The notes beneath the pieces were generated by a model. The model did no database searches and was not told the origin of the DNA. It saw only the letters and a list, made by a program, of their open reading frames with translations. Shown piece by piece: positions 11,206 to 19,504 of a stretch of 46,320 nucleotides of DNA. Position numbers and translations under genes: made by a program. The DNA is taken from contig JAHDXW010000031.1 of assembly GCA_023383015.1 (NCBI GenBank), positions 1 to 46,320 on the forward strand, given 5' to 3'. Source of the DNA: Paracoccaceae bacterium (GTDB lineage Bacteria > Pseudomonadota > Alphaproteobacteria > Rhodobacterales > Rhodobacteraceae). Each line of letters opens with the position of its first letter. Within the stretch, counting starts at the first letter, position 1.

Positions 11206-11382
11206 TGCGCCGACCAGAAGCCAGGGCGGCACGACAACGAAGCGGGGCCTGCACGGCAAACCCGTGCGCGCTGGCAAAGGCGCCGTCTTCTCTGCCCCCC
11301 GTGGGCCGTCCCCCGGGCCCGCCGGCCAACCCTGGCACCCCGCGCCGGGCGCCGCAAGCCGGGGGGCAGCCCCCCTTTGCCG

Positions 11383-11411
11383 TTGCAGCCAGCCCGGGCG
11401 CCCGCTATAGA
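11383..11411 (+). promoter_or_regulatory. Candidate promoter of tRNA-Arg
   Basis: TTGCAG (11383-11388), a 17-base spacer and TATAGA (11406-11411) lie immediately upstream of the mature tRNA 5' end at 11421, the expected distance for a sigma-70 promoter of a monocistronic tRNA gene. Confidence 0.6.
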
Positions 11412-11420
11412 GCGCACCGG

Positions 11421-11497
11421 GCACCCGTAGCTCAGCTGGATAGAGTGCTGCCCTCCGAAGGCAGAGGTCACAGGTTCGAATCCTGTCGGGTGCGCCA
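11421..11497 (+). tRNA. tRNA-Arg (anticodon CCG)
   Basis: The 77-base gene folds as a cloverleaf. The acceptor GCACCCG pairs with CGGGTGC, followed by G and an encoded CCA. The D-arm carries AGCTCAGCTGGATAGAG, the anticodon stem is CTGCC/GGCAG with loop CTCCGAA, and the T-arm is ACAGG-TTCGAAT-CCTGT. The anticodon CCG reads the CGG arginine codon, frequent in this GC-rich genome. It stands alone between two protein-gene regions. Confidence 0.96.
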
Positions 11498-11670
11498 CTT
11501 GCCCACAAACGCGCAAGAACCAGCTACCGGGGGCCGTGACCGGCGCAGCGGGTGTTGCGCCGCATGTCTCGACTGCCGCCGCTCCGGGCGGGGCGGGGCG
11601 CCGCCGGTGCGCGGGCCGGGCGGCAGCACGGGAGCTTCCGCTCCGGCCGCAGCGATGGCATGGTCAACGG

Positions 11671-12234
11671 ATGCGTCCGCTCCGCTGTTCCATCAACGTC
11701 ACGCTGGATGGATGCTGCGATCATCGCGTCATGATCGCCGATGCGGAGCTGCATGGCCACGCCGCCGCCAACCTCGCGCAGGCCGATGCCCTCATCTTCG
11801 GCCGGGTCACCTACGAAATGATGGAGGCCGCGTGGCGGCCGGTGGCAGGGTCGCAGGCATGGCCGGACTGGACGGCCGGCTGGATGGTGCCCTTCGCCCG
11901 CACGATCGACGCGGCACGGAAGTATGTCGTGTCGGACAGCTTGCCGCAGGTGGACTGGAACGCCGAGCTGCTGCGGGGAGATGGTCTTGAGGGGGCCGTC
12001 CGGCACCTGAAGCAGCAGCCGGGCAGGGGGCTGCTCGCCGGGGGTGTGACGCTTCCGCTGGCCCTGGCGGAGCACGGGCTGATCGACGAGTACGAGTTCA
12101 TCGTGCACCCGCGGGTCGCGGGCCGCGGTCCGACCCTGCTTGCAGGGCTGTCGACATGCGTCGACCTGACGCTCCTGGGCCGCAGGGAGTTCGCCTCCGG
12201 GGCCGTGGCGTTGCGCTTCGCCCCCCGCAGGTGA
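11671..12234 (+). CDS. RibD C-terminal / dihydrofolate-reductase-like protein
   Basis: This 187-residue protein of the RibD_C/DHFR-fold family binds NADPH; members reduce pteridine- or riboflavin-type substrates but are mostly unassigned. The start RPLRCSINVTLDGCCDHR, the segment ALIFGRVTYEMMEAAW (about 46-61) and GLLAGGVTLPLALAEHGLIDEYE (about 117-139) are characteristic. The C-terminal HPRVAGRGPTLLAGL completes the Rossmann-like domain. The ATG at 11671 fits the family N-terminus. In-frame codons upstream are Arg/Ala/Gly-rich filler. It is probably a single-gene unit; the 173 bases back to the tRNA gene show nothing else I can name. Confidence 0.85.
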   Translation: MRPLRCSINVTLDGCCDHRVMIADAELHGHAAANLAQADALIFGRVTYEMMEAAWRPVAGSQAWPDWTAGWMVPFARTIDAARKYVVSDSLPQVDWNAELLRGDGLEGAVRHLKQQPGRGLLAGGVTLPLALAEHGLIDEYEFIVHPRVAGRGPTLLAGLSTCVDLTLLGRREFASGAVALRFAPRR

Positions 12235-12423
12235 CGCGGGGCCGTCCCCGATGGCAGGCCAGGGCTCCCGGCCCGACGGCTGCGGAGTTCCGGACTTGCC
12301 GGGGAGGGCGCAGTCGCGACGGTGCCCGGCGCGGCCGGCACCCCGTCACGACGCCGGCAAGCCGGAGCAGTGCGGCCCATGTCGTCGGGCGGACGGAGGC
12401 AGGTGTCGCGGTTCGGCGGCGTC

Positions 12424-12445
12424 GATATGGTGACGGACACATATC
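12424..12445. promoter_or_regulatory. Palindromic operator upstream of the modE-like gene
   Basis: GATATG-N10-CATATC, flanked by C on the left and AT on the right, is identical in half-sites and spacing to the palindrome in front of modA. The AT-rich halves stand out in GC-rich DNA. It lies about 88 bases ahead of the regulator start (12533) in the 298-bp gap after the DHFR-like gene. It is a candidate ModE binding site for autoregulation. Confidence 0.55.
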
Positions 12446-12532
12446 ATGCGAGCTCCGCGGCTGGCCGGCCCGGAGCGCGGCGTTTGGCGATCCGGCTTGC
12501 GCGGACGATCCGGTCGCTGGCATAACCGGGCC

Positions 12533-12916
12533 ATGTCAGGGCAGCCCTCCACGACCCAGCCCGCCCCGCGGCTGAGCTTCCGGATCGTCTTCGGGGCGGG
12601 CGCGATGCTGGGCCCGGGCAAGGCCGAACTGCTGGAGGGCATCAGGCAGACCGGGTCCATCGCCGCCGCCGGCCGCCGGATGACCATGAGCTACAAGCGC
12701 GCATGGATGCTCGTGGAGGAGATGAACCGGGCCTTCCGCGACCCCCTCGTCGCGTCGACGCGCGGCGGCGCGAAGGGCGGCGGGGCACAGCTGACCGAGG
12801 CGGGGGAGGCGGTGCTTGCGAACTACCGCAAGCTGGAAGACATCCTGGCCGAGGCCGGTGCGGCGCGCATCGGGGCCCTGCGGTCGATGCTGCGCGATGG
12901 GTCCGGGGGAAGTTGA
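12533..12916 (+). CDS. Short ModE-type molybdate-linked regulator (HTH only)
   Basis: This 127-residue winged-helix protein resembles the N-terminal DNA-binding domain of ModE: GPGKAELLEGIRQTGSIAAA and RMTMSYKRAWMLVEEMN form the helix-turn-helix, followed by STRGGAKGGGAQLTEAGEAVL. Full ModE (about 260 residues) carries two Mop/TOBE domains for molybdate; here they are absent, so the sensing step must differ or use a partner. It lies directly upstream of modABC, with palindromes before both this gene and modA. The ATG at 12533 follows GGGCC and gives the family start. It probably represses modABC when molybdate is plentiful; this is inference from the family. Confidence 0.85.
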   Translation: MSGQPSTTQPAPRLSFRIVFGAGAMLGPGKAELLEGIRQTGSIAAAGRRMTMSYKRAWMLVEEMNRAFRDPLVASTRGGAKGGGAQLTEAGEAVLANYRKLEDILAEAGAARIGALRSMLRDGSGGS

Positions 12917-12919
12917 CGA

Positions 12920-12964
12920 TTGATCGGGAACCCCTGCTCTGCGATATGTCCCGTTGAACATATC
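12920..12964 (+). promoter_or_regulatory. modA promoter and ModE-like operator
   Basis: TTGATC (12920-12925) is 17 bases from GATATG (12943-12948), a plausible -10. That hexamer is also the left half of GATATG-N10-CATATC (12943-12964), whose halves and spacing match the site before the modE-like gene. Binding there would block the promoter. The palindrome ends 18 bases before the modA ATG. Confidence 0.6.
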
Positions 12965-12982
12965 ATTTCGGGAATCCCGACC

Positions 12983-13750
12983 ATGGGGGCTGCCCTCCGC
13001 CGGATCACCGCCGCCGCGGCGCTCTCCCTTGCCGCCGCCGCGACCGCCGCCGCCGGAGAGGTGGTGGTGTTCGCCGCCGCCTCGATGAAGACCGCGCTCG
13101 ATCAGGTGGCAAGCGCCTGGACAGCAGAGACCGGGCATGGCATCGCCATCTCCTACGCCGGCTCCGGCCAGCTTGCCCGGCAGATCATCCAGGGCGCGCC
13201 GGCCGACATCTTCATCTCCGCCGCGGCCGACTGGATGGACGAGATCGGGACGGCGGGGCTGGTGGTGGCAGGAACGCGCGCCGACCTCTTCGGCAACACG
13301 CTGGTGCTGATCGCCCACGGCACCGGCGCGGCGCCGGTGGCGATCGGGCCGGGCTTCGACCTGCCCGGCCTTCTCGGCGAGGGGAAGCTCGCCATGGCGC
13401 TCGTGGATGCCGTGCCCGCGGGCCAGTACGGCAAGGCGGCGCTGACCGCGCTCGGCATCTGGGAGGCGGTGGCGCCGGCAGTGGCGCAGGTGGACAACGT
13501 GCGTGCGGCACTCGCGCTGGTATCGGCCGGCGAGGCGCCCTTCGGTATCGTCTACGCGACCGATGCCGTCGCGGATGGCAACGTGACCGTCGTCGGCACC
13601 TTTCCTGCTGACAGCCACCCGCCGATCGTGTATCCCGCCGCGCTGCTGACCGGTGCTGCCGACCCCGCCGACCGGGCCTTCCTCCAAGCGCTGACCTCCG
13701 AGGCTGCCCGCGCCGCCTTCGCGGGCCAGGGCTTCGCGGTGCTGAACTGA
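12983..13750 (+). CDS. modA: Periplasmic molybdate-binding protein ModA
   Basis: This is the substrate-binding protein of the molybdate ABC transporter. The 255-residue precursor has a Sec signal peptide, with basic start GAALRR, a hydrophobic Ala-rich core and likely cleavage after TAAAG near residue 25. Mature protein matches ModA: VVVFAAASMKTALDQVA binds the oxyanion, followed by SYAGSGQLARQIIQGAPADIFISA and VDAVPAGQYGKAAL. The ATG at 12983 follows an operator-like palindrome closely. It forms an operon with modB (GTG start 4 bases after the stop) and modC. Confidence 0.95.
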   Translation: MGAALRRITAAAALSLAAAATAAAGEVVVFAAASMKTALDQVASAWTAETGHGIAISYAGSGQLARQIIQGAPADIFISAAADWMDEIGTAGLVVAGTRADLFGNTLVLIAHGTGAAPVAIGPGFDLPGLLGEGKLAMALVDAVPAGQYGKAALTALGIWEAVAPAVAQVDNVRAALALVSAGEAPFGIVYATDAVADGNVTVVGTFPADSHPPIVYPAALLTGAADPADRAFLQALTSEAARAAFAGQGFAVLN

Positions 13751-13754
13751 GGCC

Positions 13755-14453
13755 GTGGCCGACTGGCTTTCCCCCCAGGAGTGGCAGGCGCTGGCGCTGA
13801 GCCTGCGTGTCTCGTTCTGGGCGACGTTGGCGAGCCTTCCGCTCGGCATCCTCGTTGCCCATGCGCTGGCGCGCTGGTCGTTCCCGGGCCGGCAGATCCT
13901 CAACGGCCTCGTCCACCTGCCGCTGATCCTGCCGCCGGTGGTGACGGGATACCTCCTCCTTGTCACCTTCGGGCGGCGGGGGGCGGTGGGCCAGCTCCTC
14001 CACGACTGGTTCGGCATCGTGCTGGCCTTCCGCTGGACGGGCGCGGCGCTGGCCGCGGCGGTCATGGCCTTCCCGCTGATGGTGCGCGCCATCCGGCTGG
14101 CGATCGAGGCGGTGGACCCGCGGCTCGAGGCGGCGGCCGGAACGCTCGGCGCCTCGCGCCCCTGGGTCTTCCTCACCGTCACCCTGCCGCTGATCCTGCC
14201 GGGCATCGTGGCCGGCGCGATCCTCGCCTTCGCCAAGGCGATGGGCGAGTTCGGCGCGACGATCACCTTCGTCGCCAACATCCCCGGCCAGACCCAGACG
14301 CTGCCGACCGCGATCTACACATTCCTCCAGGTTCCCGGCGGCGAGGACGACGCGGCGCGGCTGGTGCTCGTGGCCATCGCGGTGGCGATGACGGCGCTCC
14401 TCCTTTCGGAATGGGTGGGCCGCGCGGTTGCGCGCCGGATCGCGGGCCGATGA
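13755..14453 (+). CDS. modB: Molybdate ABC transporter permease ModB
   Basis: This 232-residue inner-membrane permease has about five to six transmembrane helices. The ABC-coupling (EAA) loop is EAAAGTLGASRPWVFLTVTLPLILPG (about residues 128-153), and it ends with MGEFGATITFVANIPGQTQTLP, typical of ModB/CysT-type permeases. The start is GTG 13755, giving MADWLSPQEWQALALSLRVS. The stop overlaps the modC ATG (ATGA), so the two are translationally coupled. Confidence 0.96.
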   Translation: MADWLSPQEWQALALSLRVSFWATLASLPLGILVAHALARWSFPGRQILNGLVHLPLILPPVVTGYLLLVTFGRRGAVGQLLHDWFGIVLAFRWTGAALAAAVMAFPLMVRAIRLAIEAVDPRLEAAAGTLGASRPWVFLTVTLPLILPGIVAGAILAFAKAMGEFGATITFVANIPGQTQTLPTAIYTFLQVPGGEDDAARLVLVAIAVAMTALLLSEWVGRAVARRIAGR

Positions 14454-15547
14454 CCCTCGCGGTCGCGCTGCGTCATGCCTTCGCGGGCTTCACGCTCGAT
14501 GCCGCCTTCGAGGCGCCGCGGGGCATCACCGTACTTTTCGGCCGGTCGGGCTCGGGCAAGACGACCGTGGTCAATGCCGTCGCGGGCCTCTTGCGCCCCG
14601 ACGCGGGGCGGGTCGCGCTCGACGGCCATGTGCTGACCGACACGGCCGCCCGTGTCTTCCTGCCGCCGCATCGCCGGCGTATCGGCTATGTCTTCCAGGA
14701 GGGGCGGCTCTTTCCACATCTGAGCGTGCGCCAGAACCTCCGCTACGGCGCCTGGTTCGCGCCTAAGGGGGCGGCGCGCGAGGACTTCGGGCGGGTGGTC
14801 GACCTGCTCGGCATCGGCCATCTGCTCGGCAGGCGCCCCGGCACGCTGTCGGGGGGCGAGAAGAGCCGCGTGGCGCTCGGCCGCGCGCTCCTCTCCGGCC
14901 CGCGGCTGATCCTTGCCGACGAGCCGCTCGCGGCGCTCGACGAGGCGCGCAAGGCCGAGATACTGCCCTATTTCGAGCGGCTGCGCGACGAGGTCGCGGT
15001 TCCGATCCTCTATGTCAGCCATTCGGCATCCGAGGTGGCGCGGCTGGCCACCACCGTTGTCGCGCTCGAGGCGGGCCGGGTGATCGCCCAGGGCCCGGCG
15101 GCGGAGGTGCTGGGCGACCCGGACGTGCTGCCCGCCGGGGCGCGCGAGGCCGGGGCGCTGATCCACGCCCGGGTCGCGGCCCACCATGCCGACGGGCTGA
15201 CGGAACTCGACGCCGGCGGGCTGCGGCTGTTCCTGCCGCGCCTCGCCCGGGCCCCGGGCACGCCCGTCCGTGTCCGGATCGCGGCCCATGACGTGATCCT
15301 GTCGCGGACGCCGCCGCAGGGGCTGTCGGCGCTGAACATCCTGCCCGGCACCGTGGCCGAGGTGCGGGCGGGTGAGGGGCCGGGCGCGCTCGTCGCCATC
15401 GACACGCCCGCAGGCCGGCTTCTTGCCCGCATCACCCGCCGTTCGGCCGAGGCGCTCGGCATCGCGCCCGGTGCGGCGGTCCATGCCGTCCTCAAGACGG
15501 TGTCGGTGGCGCCCGCGGACGTGGGCGGTGGCCCTGCCGGCGGGTGA
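14450..15547 (+). CDS. modC: Molybdate ABC transporter ATPase ModC
   Basis: This is the nucleotide-binding subunit that powers molybdate import. The 365-residue protein has Walker A FGRSGSGKTT (about residues 28-37), the signature LSGGEKSRVALGRAL, Walker B LILADEPLAALDE and the H-switch in ILYVSHSASE. The C-terminal 80 to 90 residues (LNILPGTVAEV onward) form a TOBE/Mop-like domain that can bind molybdate. As the neighbouring regulator lacks Mop domains, ModC is the only visible Mop-type sensor in the cluster. A stem-loop overlaps the stop codon. Confidence 0.96.
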   Translation: MTLAVALRHAFAGFTLDAAFEAPRGITVLFGRSGSGKTTVVNAVAGLLRPDAGRVALDGHVLTDTAARVFLPPHRRRIGYVFQEGRLFPHLSVRQNLRYGAWFAPKGAAREDFGRVVDLLGIGHLLGRRPGTLSGGEKSRVALGRALLSGPRLILADEPLAALDEARKAEILPYFERLRDEVAVPILYVSHSASEVARLATTVVALEAGRVIAQGPAAEVLGDPDVLPAGAREAGALIHARVAAHHADGLTELDAGGLRLFLPRLARAPGTPVRVRIAAHDVILSRTPPQGLSALNILPGTVAEVRAGEGPGALVAIDTPAGRLLARITRRSAEALGIAPGAAVHAVLKTVSVAPADVGGGPAGG

Positions 15548-15565
15548 GGGGCGGTGCCGCCCCTC
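15546..15565. terminator. Stem-loop between convergent modC and hydrolase genes
   Basis: GAGGGGCG-GTGC-CGCCCCTC is a perfect 8-bp stem with a 4-base loop beginning at the modC stop codon. It lies in the 41-bp gap between two converging genes. There is no strong T run, so it may be a weak or Rho-assisted bidirectional terminator. Confidence 0.5.
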
Positions 15566-15588
15566 CGCGGGAGTGCCGGCGCGCGCGC

Positions 15589-16494
15589 CTATCCGGCGTG
15601 CAGGAACGGCAGGAGCGCCGACAGCGTGGCCTGCGGGTTCTCCTCGGGCAGGAAATGCCCCGCGTCGATCGCCTGGCCGGCTGCATGGGGGGCGAAGGTG
15701 GCGCGCCAGACCTCGAGCGGCCCGCTGCTCGCCGCCGGGACCCCGGCGCCGCCCCACAGGACCAGCGTCGGGCAGGCGATCGTCCGGCCCGCGGCAAGGT
15801 CGGCGCGGTCGTGGTCGAGGTCGGCCCCGGCCCCGGCGCGGTAGTCCTCGCAGGCGGCATGGATGCGGGCCGGTTCGGCAAAGACGGCGCGGTAATGCGC
15901 AAGCGCACGCGGATCGAAGGCTGCAAGCGTGCGGGCGGCCGTCCATTTCGCGAGCACATGGTCGAGATAGGCCCGCGTCGCCCCCGCCAGCAGCGTCTCG
16001 GGCAGCGGGTGGGGTTGGGCGAGGAAGGTCCAGTGATAGACCTGCATGGCGCGCGCGGCGTTCATGCCCTCCCACATCGACACCGTCGGCAGGATGTCCA
16101 TCAGCACGAGCCGCTCGATCCGCCCGGGATGGTCAAGGGCCATGCGGTAGGCGACGCGGGCGCCGCGGTCATGGCCGACGGCGGCAAAGCGCGGGTGACC
16201 GAGCGCTGCCATGACGCCGAGGATGTCGCCGGCCATGGCGCGCTTGCTGTAGCCCTCGCCCCCCGTGCTCGGCGGGGTCGCCGAGCGGCCGTAGCCGCGC
16301 AGATCCATCGCGACGACGCTGAAGGCGCCGGCCAGCGCGGGGGCGATTCCGTGCCATTCCACATGCGTCTGCGGAAAGCCGTGAATCAGCGCCACCGGCG
16401 GCCCGCTGCCGGCCGCGCGCGCGAAGATGCGCCCGGCATCGGTGTCGATCCAGTGGCTGGAGAAACCGGGGAAGAGGTCGTCCGGGTCGGACAT
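15589..16494 (-). CDS. Fluoroacetate-dehalogenase-like alpha/beta hydrolase
   Basis: This 301-residue soluble hydrolase closely follows the Rhodopseudomonas fluoroacetate dehalogenase pattern as I remember it. LIHGFPQTHVEWH lies at 37-49. VGHDRGAR at 107-113 gives the nucleophile Asp109 and carboxylate-binding Arg110 and Arg113. Asp133, the halide-pocket pair His154-Trp155 in YHWTFLAQP, Tyr218 in CEDYRAG, and the base His280 in GHFLPEE complete the site. An Asp nucleophile, not Ser, separates it from lipases; epoxide hydrolases share the Asp but usually differ in the halide pocket. The start ATG 16494 gives MSDPDDLFPGF. It is probably a haloacetate dehalogenase (EC 3.8.1.3), but the substrate is unproven. 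Confidence 0.82.
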   Translation of the reverse strand: MSDPDDLFPGFSSHWIDTDAGRIFARAAGSGPPVALIHGFPQTHVEWHGIAPALAGAFSVVAMDLRGYGRSATPPSTGGEGYSKRAMAGDILGVMAALGHPRFAAVGHDRGARVAYRMALDHPGRIERLVLMDILPTVSMWEGMNAARAMQVYHWTFLAQPHPLPETLLAGATRAYLDHVLAKWTAARTLAAFDPRALAHYRAVFAEPARIHAACEDYRAGAGADLDHDRADLAAGRTIACPTLVLWGGAGVPAASSGPLEVWRATFAPHAAGQAIDAGHFLPEENPQATLSALLPFLHAG

Positions 16495-16633
16495 GCCCGG
16501 GATGCTATACCTCCGGCCGCCGTCTGTCGACGGCCGGCCCGCCCGCATCTCCCGCCGGTCCGGCGGCGGGCGCGACTGCCGCGGCGGGTCGGCGCCCGCG
16601 GCCCGCCGGTGGGCGTCCGGCCCGACCCCGGGG

Positions 16634-17485
16634 TCAGAGGCCCAGCATCCTGCGGATGTCGGCCGGGGTCGCGCCCTCGGCCCGGTAGCGGGCCAGGGCA
16701 CGGGCGTCGTCGCGCTTGGCCAGCCGGCGTCCGGCAGCGTCGCGGATCAGGCGGTGGTGGTGCCAGACCGGCTCGGGCAGACCCAGCAGCACCTGCAGCA
16801 GCCTGTGCAGCGGCGTCGCCGCGGCAAGATCCTCGCCGCGCACGACCTCGGTGATCCCCTCGGCAGCGTCGTCCACGACCACGGCGAGATGGTAGGACGT
16901 GCCGAGGTCGCGCCTGGCCAGGACGACGTCACCGGTCGCGGCAAGGAAGCCGGCAGGATCGGGACGGATGCGGCCGGCGTGTCCCGGCGCGGTCTCGTCG
17001 AAGGCCAGCGCGTCCGCGCCGGCCAGTGCCAGTGCACGGCCGGCGTCAAGGCGCAGCGCGTCCTGCGGCCCGGTGGCTGCCATCGGCCGGCCGCGGCAGG
17101 TGCCGGGGTAGGCCGGCCCGTCCGGCCCCGCCGCCTGTGCGCCCTCCTGCGGGGCCGACAGTGCGGCCCTGATGTCGGCGCGGCGGCAGCGGCAGGGGTA
17201 GAGCAGCCCCATCGCCTCCAGCCGCCCCAGCGCCGCGGCGTAGGCCGGCAGCCGCGCCGACTGCCTGACCGCCGGCTCGGGCCAGGACAGGCCCAGCCAG
17301 GCCAGATCCTCGCGCAGGGCGGCCTCCCACTCGGGCCGGCAGCGGATGGTGTCGATGTCCTCGATCCGCAGCCGGAAGCTGCCGCGCGCGGCCTGCGCCC
17401 GGTCCCATCCGGTCAGCGCCGAGAAGGCGTGGCCAAGGTGCAGCGGCCCGGTGGGCGAGGGTGCGAAGCGGGTGACATAGCGCAC
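16634..17485 (-). CDS. gluQ: Glutamyl-Q tRNA(Asp) synthetase GluQRS
   Basis: This truncated glutamyl-tRNA-synthetase paralogue attaches glutamate to the queuosine base of tRNA-Asp. The 283-residue protein has the HIGH-type motif PTGPLHLGHAFSAL and the KMSKS-like RRLAKRDDA. The zinc site, typical of GluQRS, is CRC followed by AYPGTC. It lacks the anticodon-binding domain of full GltX, which is diagnostic. The start is uncertain: GTG 17485 is preferred because GGGGAAAGG lies just upstream; GTG 17500 would add five residues. It lies 20 bases after trmFO, so two tRNA-modification genes are paired. Confidence 0.9.
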   Translation of the reverse strand: MRYVTRFAPSPTGPLHLGHAFSALTGWDRAQAARGSFRLRIEDIDTIRCRPEWEAALREDLAWLGLSWPEPAVRQSARLPAYAAALGRLEAMGLLYPCRCRRADIRAALSAPQEGAQAAGPDGPAYPGTCRGRPMAATGPQDALRLDAGRALALAGADALAFDETAPGHAGRIRPDPAGFLAATGDVVLARRDLGTSYHLAVVVDDAAEGITEVVRGEDLAAATPLHRLLQVLLGLPEPVWHHHRLIRDAAGRRLAKRDDARALARYRAEGATPADIRRMLGL

Positions 17486-17505
17486 GCCCTTTCCCCGCAC
17501 CGTCG

Positions 17506-18858
17506 TCAGGCGGCATCCCGCGCGCCGGCGCGGAGCCAGGCCGTGAAGGCGGCCTTGGCGCGGTCGGTGTAGGCGAGGTAGCGGTCGTGCCGGCCGCGGC
17601 GGCCGCCCTTGGCCTCCACCGGCGGGAAGAGCCCGAAGTTCACGTTCATCGGCTGGAAGCTGCGCGCGTCGGCCCCGCCGGTGATGTGGGCAAGAAGCGC
17701 CCCCATCGCTGTCTCGGCCGGCGGCGGGTCGAGCGGCCGGCCCAGCATCTCGGCCGCCGCCATCCGCCCGGCCAGCAGCCCCATCGCGGCCGATTCGACG
17801 TAGCCCTCCACCCCCGTCACCTGGCCGGCAAAGCGGATGTTCGGCCGCGACCTGAGCCGCATCCGCCCGTCCAGCAGCGTCGGGGAGTTGATGAAGGTGT
17901 TGCGGTGGATGCCGCCGAGGCGCGCGAAGCGCGCCGCCCCGAGGCCCGGGATCATCCGCAGCACCTCGACCTGCGCGCCGTGGCGCATCTTGGTCTGGAA
18001 GCCGACAATGTTGTAGAGCGTCCCGAGCGCGTTGTCCTGGCGCAGCTGGACCACCGCATGGGCCTTCTCGCCGGGCCGGTGGGGGTTGGTCAGCCCCACC
18101 GGCTTCATCGGCCCGAAGCGCAGCGTCTCGCGCCCGCGTGCGGCCATCACCTCGATCGGCAGGCAGCCGTCGAAATAGGGCGCCTCCTCGCCGGCGTGGG
18201 GTTCGGCCTTGGGAGCCGCCAGGAGGGCGTCGAGGAACGTCTCGTACTGCTCGCGGGTCAGCGGGCAGTTGATGTAGGCGGTCCGCTCGCTCTCGGTCTC
18301 GCCCTTGTCGTAGCGCGACTGCCGCCAGGCCACGTCCATGTCGATCGAGTCGGCATGGACGATGGGTGCGAGCGCATCGAAGAAGGCCAGCGACTCTTGC
18401 CCGGTCTCGGCGCGGATCGCGGCGGCGAGGGCGGGCGATGTCAGCGGGCCGGTGGCGAAGATCCACCGGCCCTCGCGCGGCAGTCCGGCGATCTCTTCCT
18501 CGACCAGGCGCACCCGGGGATGGGCGCGCAGCCGTGCGGTGACGGCGCGGGCGAAGGGCTCACGGTCCACCGCCAGCGCCCCGCCCGCCGGCAGGCGGTG
18601 GGCATCGGCCGTGGCGATGATCAGCCCGCCGGCCGCCCGCATCTCCCAGTGCAGCAGGCCCACGGCATTGCGCGCATGGTCGTCCGAGCGGAACGAGTTC
18701 GAGCACACCATCTCGGCCAGATCGCCGGTGCGGTGGGCAAAGGTCGCGACCCGGGGGCGCATCTCGTGCAGCGCCACGTCCACGCCCGCCTCGGCGGCCT
18801 GGAACGCGGCCTCGGCGCCGGCCATGCCGCCGCCGACGATGTGGAGGGTTTCGCTCAT
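17506..18858 (-). CDS. trmFO: tRNA m5U54 methyltransferase TrmFO (folate/FAD)
   Basis: TrmFO makes 5-methyluridine at position 54 of tRNA using methylenetetrahydrofolate and FADH2, in place of the SAM-dependent TrmA. The 450-residue protein begins with the FAD-binding [20 protein letters not shown]. It retains [20 protein letters not shown] and the family segments [20 protein letters not shown] and [11 protein letters not shown] near the C-terminus. The ATG at 18858 gives [11 protein letters not shown]. It is followed by gluQ in the same direction. The identification is secure. Confidence 0.96.
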   Translation of the reverse strand: MSETLHIVGGGMAGAEAAFQAAEAGVDVALHEMRPRVATFAHRTGDLAEMVCSNSFRSDDHARNAVGLLHWEMRAAGGLIIATADAHRLPAGGALAVDREPFARAVTARLRAHPRVRLVEEEIAGLPREGRWIFATGPLTSPALAAAIRAETGQESLAFFDALAPIVHADSIDMDVAWRQSRYDKGETESERTAYINCPLTREQYETFLDALLAAPKAEPHAGEEAPYFDGCLPIEVMAARGRETLRFGPMKPVGLTNPHRPGEKAHAVVQLRQDNALGTLYNIVGFQTKMRHGAQVEVLRMIPGLGAARFARLGGIHRNTFINSPTLLDGRMRLRSRPNIRFAGQVTGVEGYVESAAMGLLAGRMAAAEMLGRPLDPPPAETAMGALLAHITGGADARSFQPMNVNFGLFPPVEAKGGRRGRHDRYLAYTDRAKAAFTAWLRAGARDAA

Positions 18859-18952
18859 GGCTTCGGTCTAGGGCGTTTCGCGGCCCGCGGAAAGCCCGCC
18901 GCGCCCGCCATGTCCCCGCGCAAGCGAGGCGGCCGGCCCGGCCGCCGCAGGT

Positions 18953-19372
18953 TCAGAGAACCCCGCGCCAGCCCTTGCGGTAGGCGCTCCAGCGGCCGCC
19001 GCCGAACACCACCAGCGGGCTGGCCAGCACCAGCGCGCCCAGCGCGCCGCGAAGCGGGTCGGCGCCGGCCAGCATGCTTTCTGGGGCGGCCACGGCCAGC
19101 CCCACCGCAAGCGCCGCGCCGAGGCTCGCCACCACCCGCGTTCGGATGCCGAACAGCAGCCACAGGCCCACGGTCGCGAGCAGCGCACAGGCGGCAAGCT
19201 TCAGCGAGGCGTCGATCGCCGTCAGCTCGCCGACCGGGATCGTCCGCCCCACGGCCCGCAGGCCGAGCGGCACCAGCGTGTTGCCCAGCGCCACCACCAG
19301 CAGCAGGGCACCGAGCAGGGTACGGTACGTGCACAGCACGGCCGCCAGGACGGGGGCGTTGGGGTTCGGCAT
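18953..19372 (-). CDS. Four-helix membrane protein (DoxX-like?)
   Basis: This 139-residue protein has about four hydrophobic helices (residues 15-35, 56-75, 82-97 and 107-122) and a basic tail after GGGRWSAYRKGW. Size and topology resemble DoxX-type membrane proteins but I see no decisive motif. The start MPNPNAPVLAAVLCTYRTLL uses ATG 19372. It lies 94 bases upstream of trmFO in the same direction and could be co-transcribed with it. The function is unknown. Confidence 0.7.
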   Translation of the reverse strand: MPNPNAPVLAAVLCTYRTLLGALLLVVALGNTLVPLGLRAVGRTIPVGELTAIDASLKLAACALLATVGLWLLFGIRTRVVASLGAALAVGLAVAAPESMLAGADPLRGALGALVLASPLVVFGGGRWSAYRKGWRGVL

Positions 19373-19504
19373 CGGCGGGTCTTCCGGCGTGGACGATCCG
19401 GCCTCCCGCTGCCGGACCGTTTCCTACTCACGCCCGGACTGTGGCGGAATCGCGGCGCCGGCATGGCCGCGCCATGGCACCGGGCCACGGCTGCGTGCCC
19501 TGCG

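Noticed and set aside
12536-14281. A 581-codon minus-strand frame opposite the modE-like gene, modA and modB
   Set aside because: Antisense to a complete molybdate transport cluster, and low-complexity composition.
14315-16075. A 586-codon minus-strand frame across modC and the dehalogenase
   Set aside because: It shadows modC on the opposite strand and the dehalogenase in another frame; no family resemblance.
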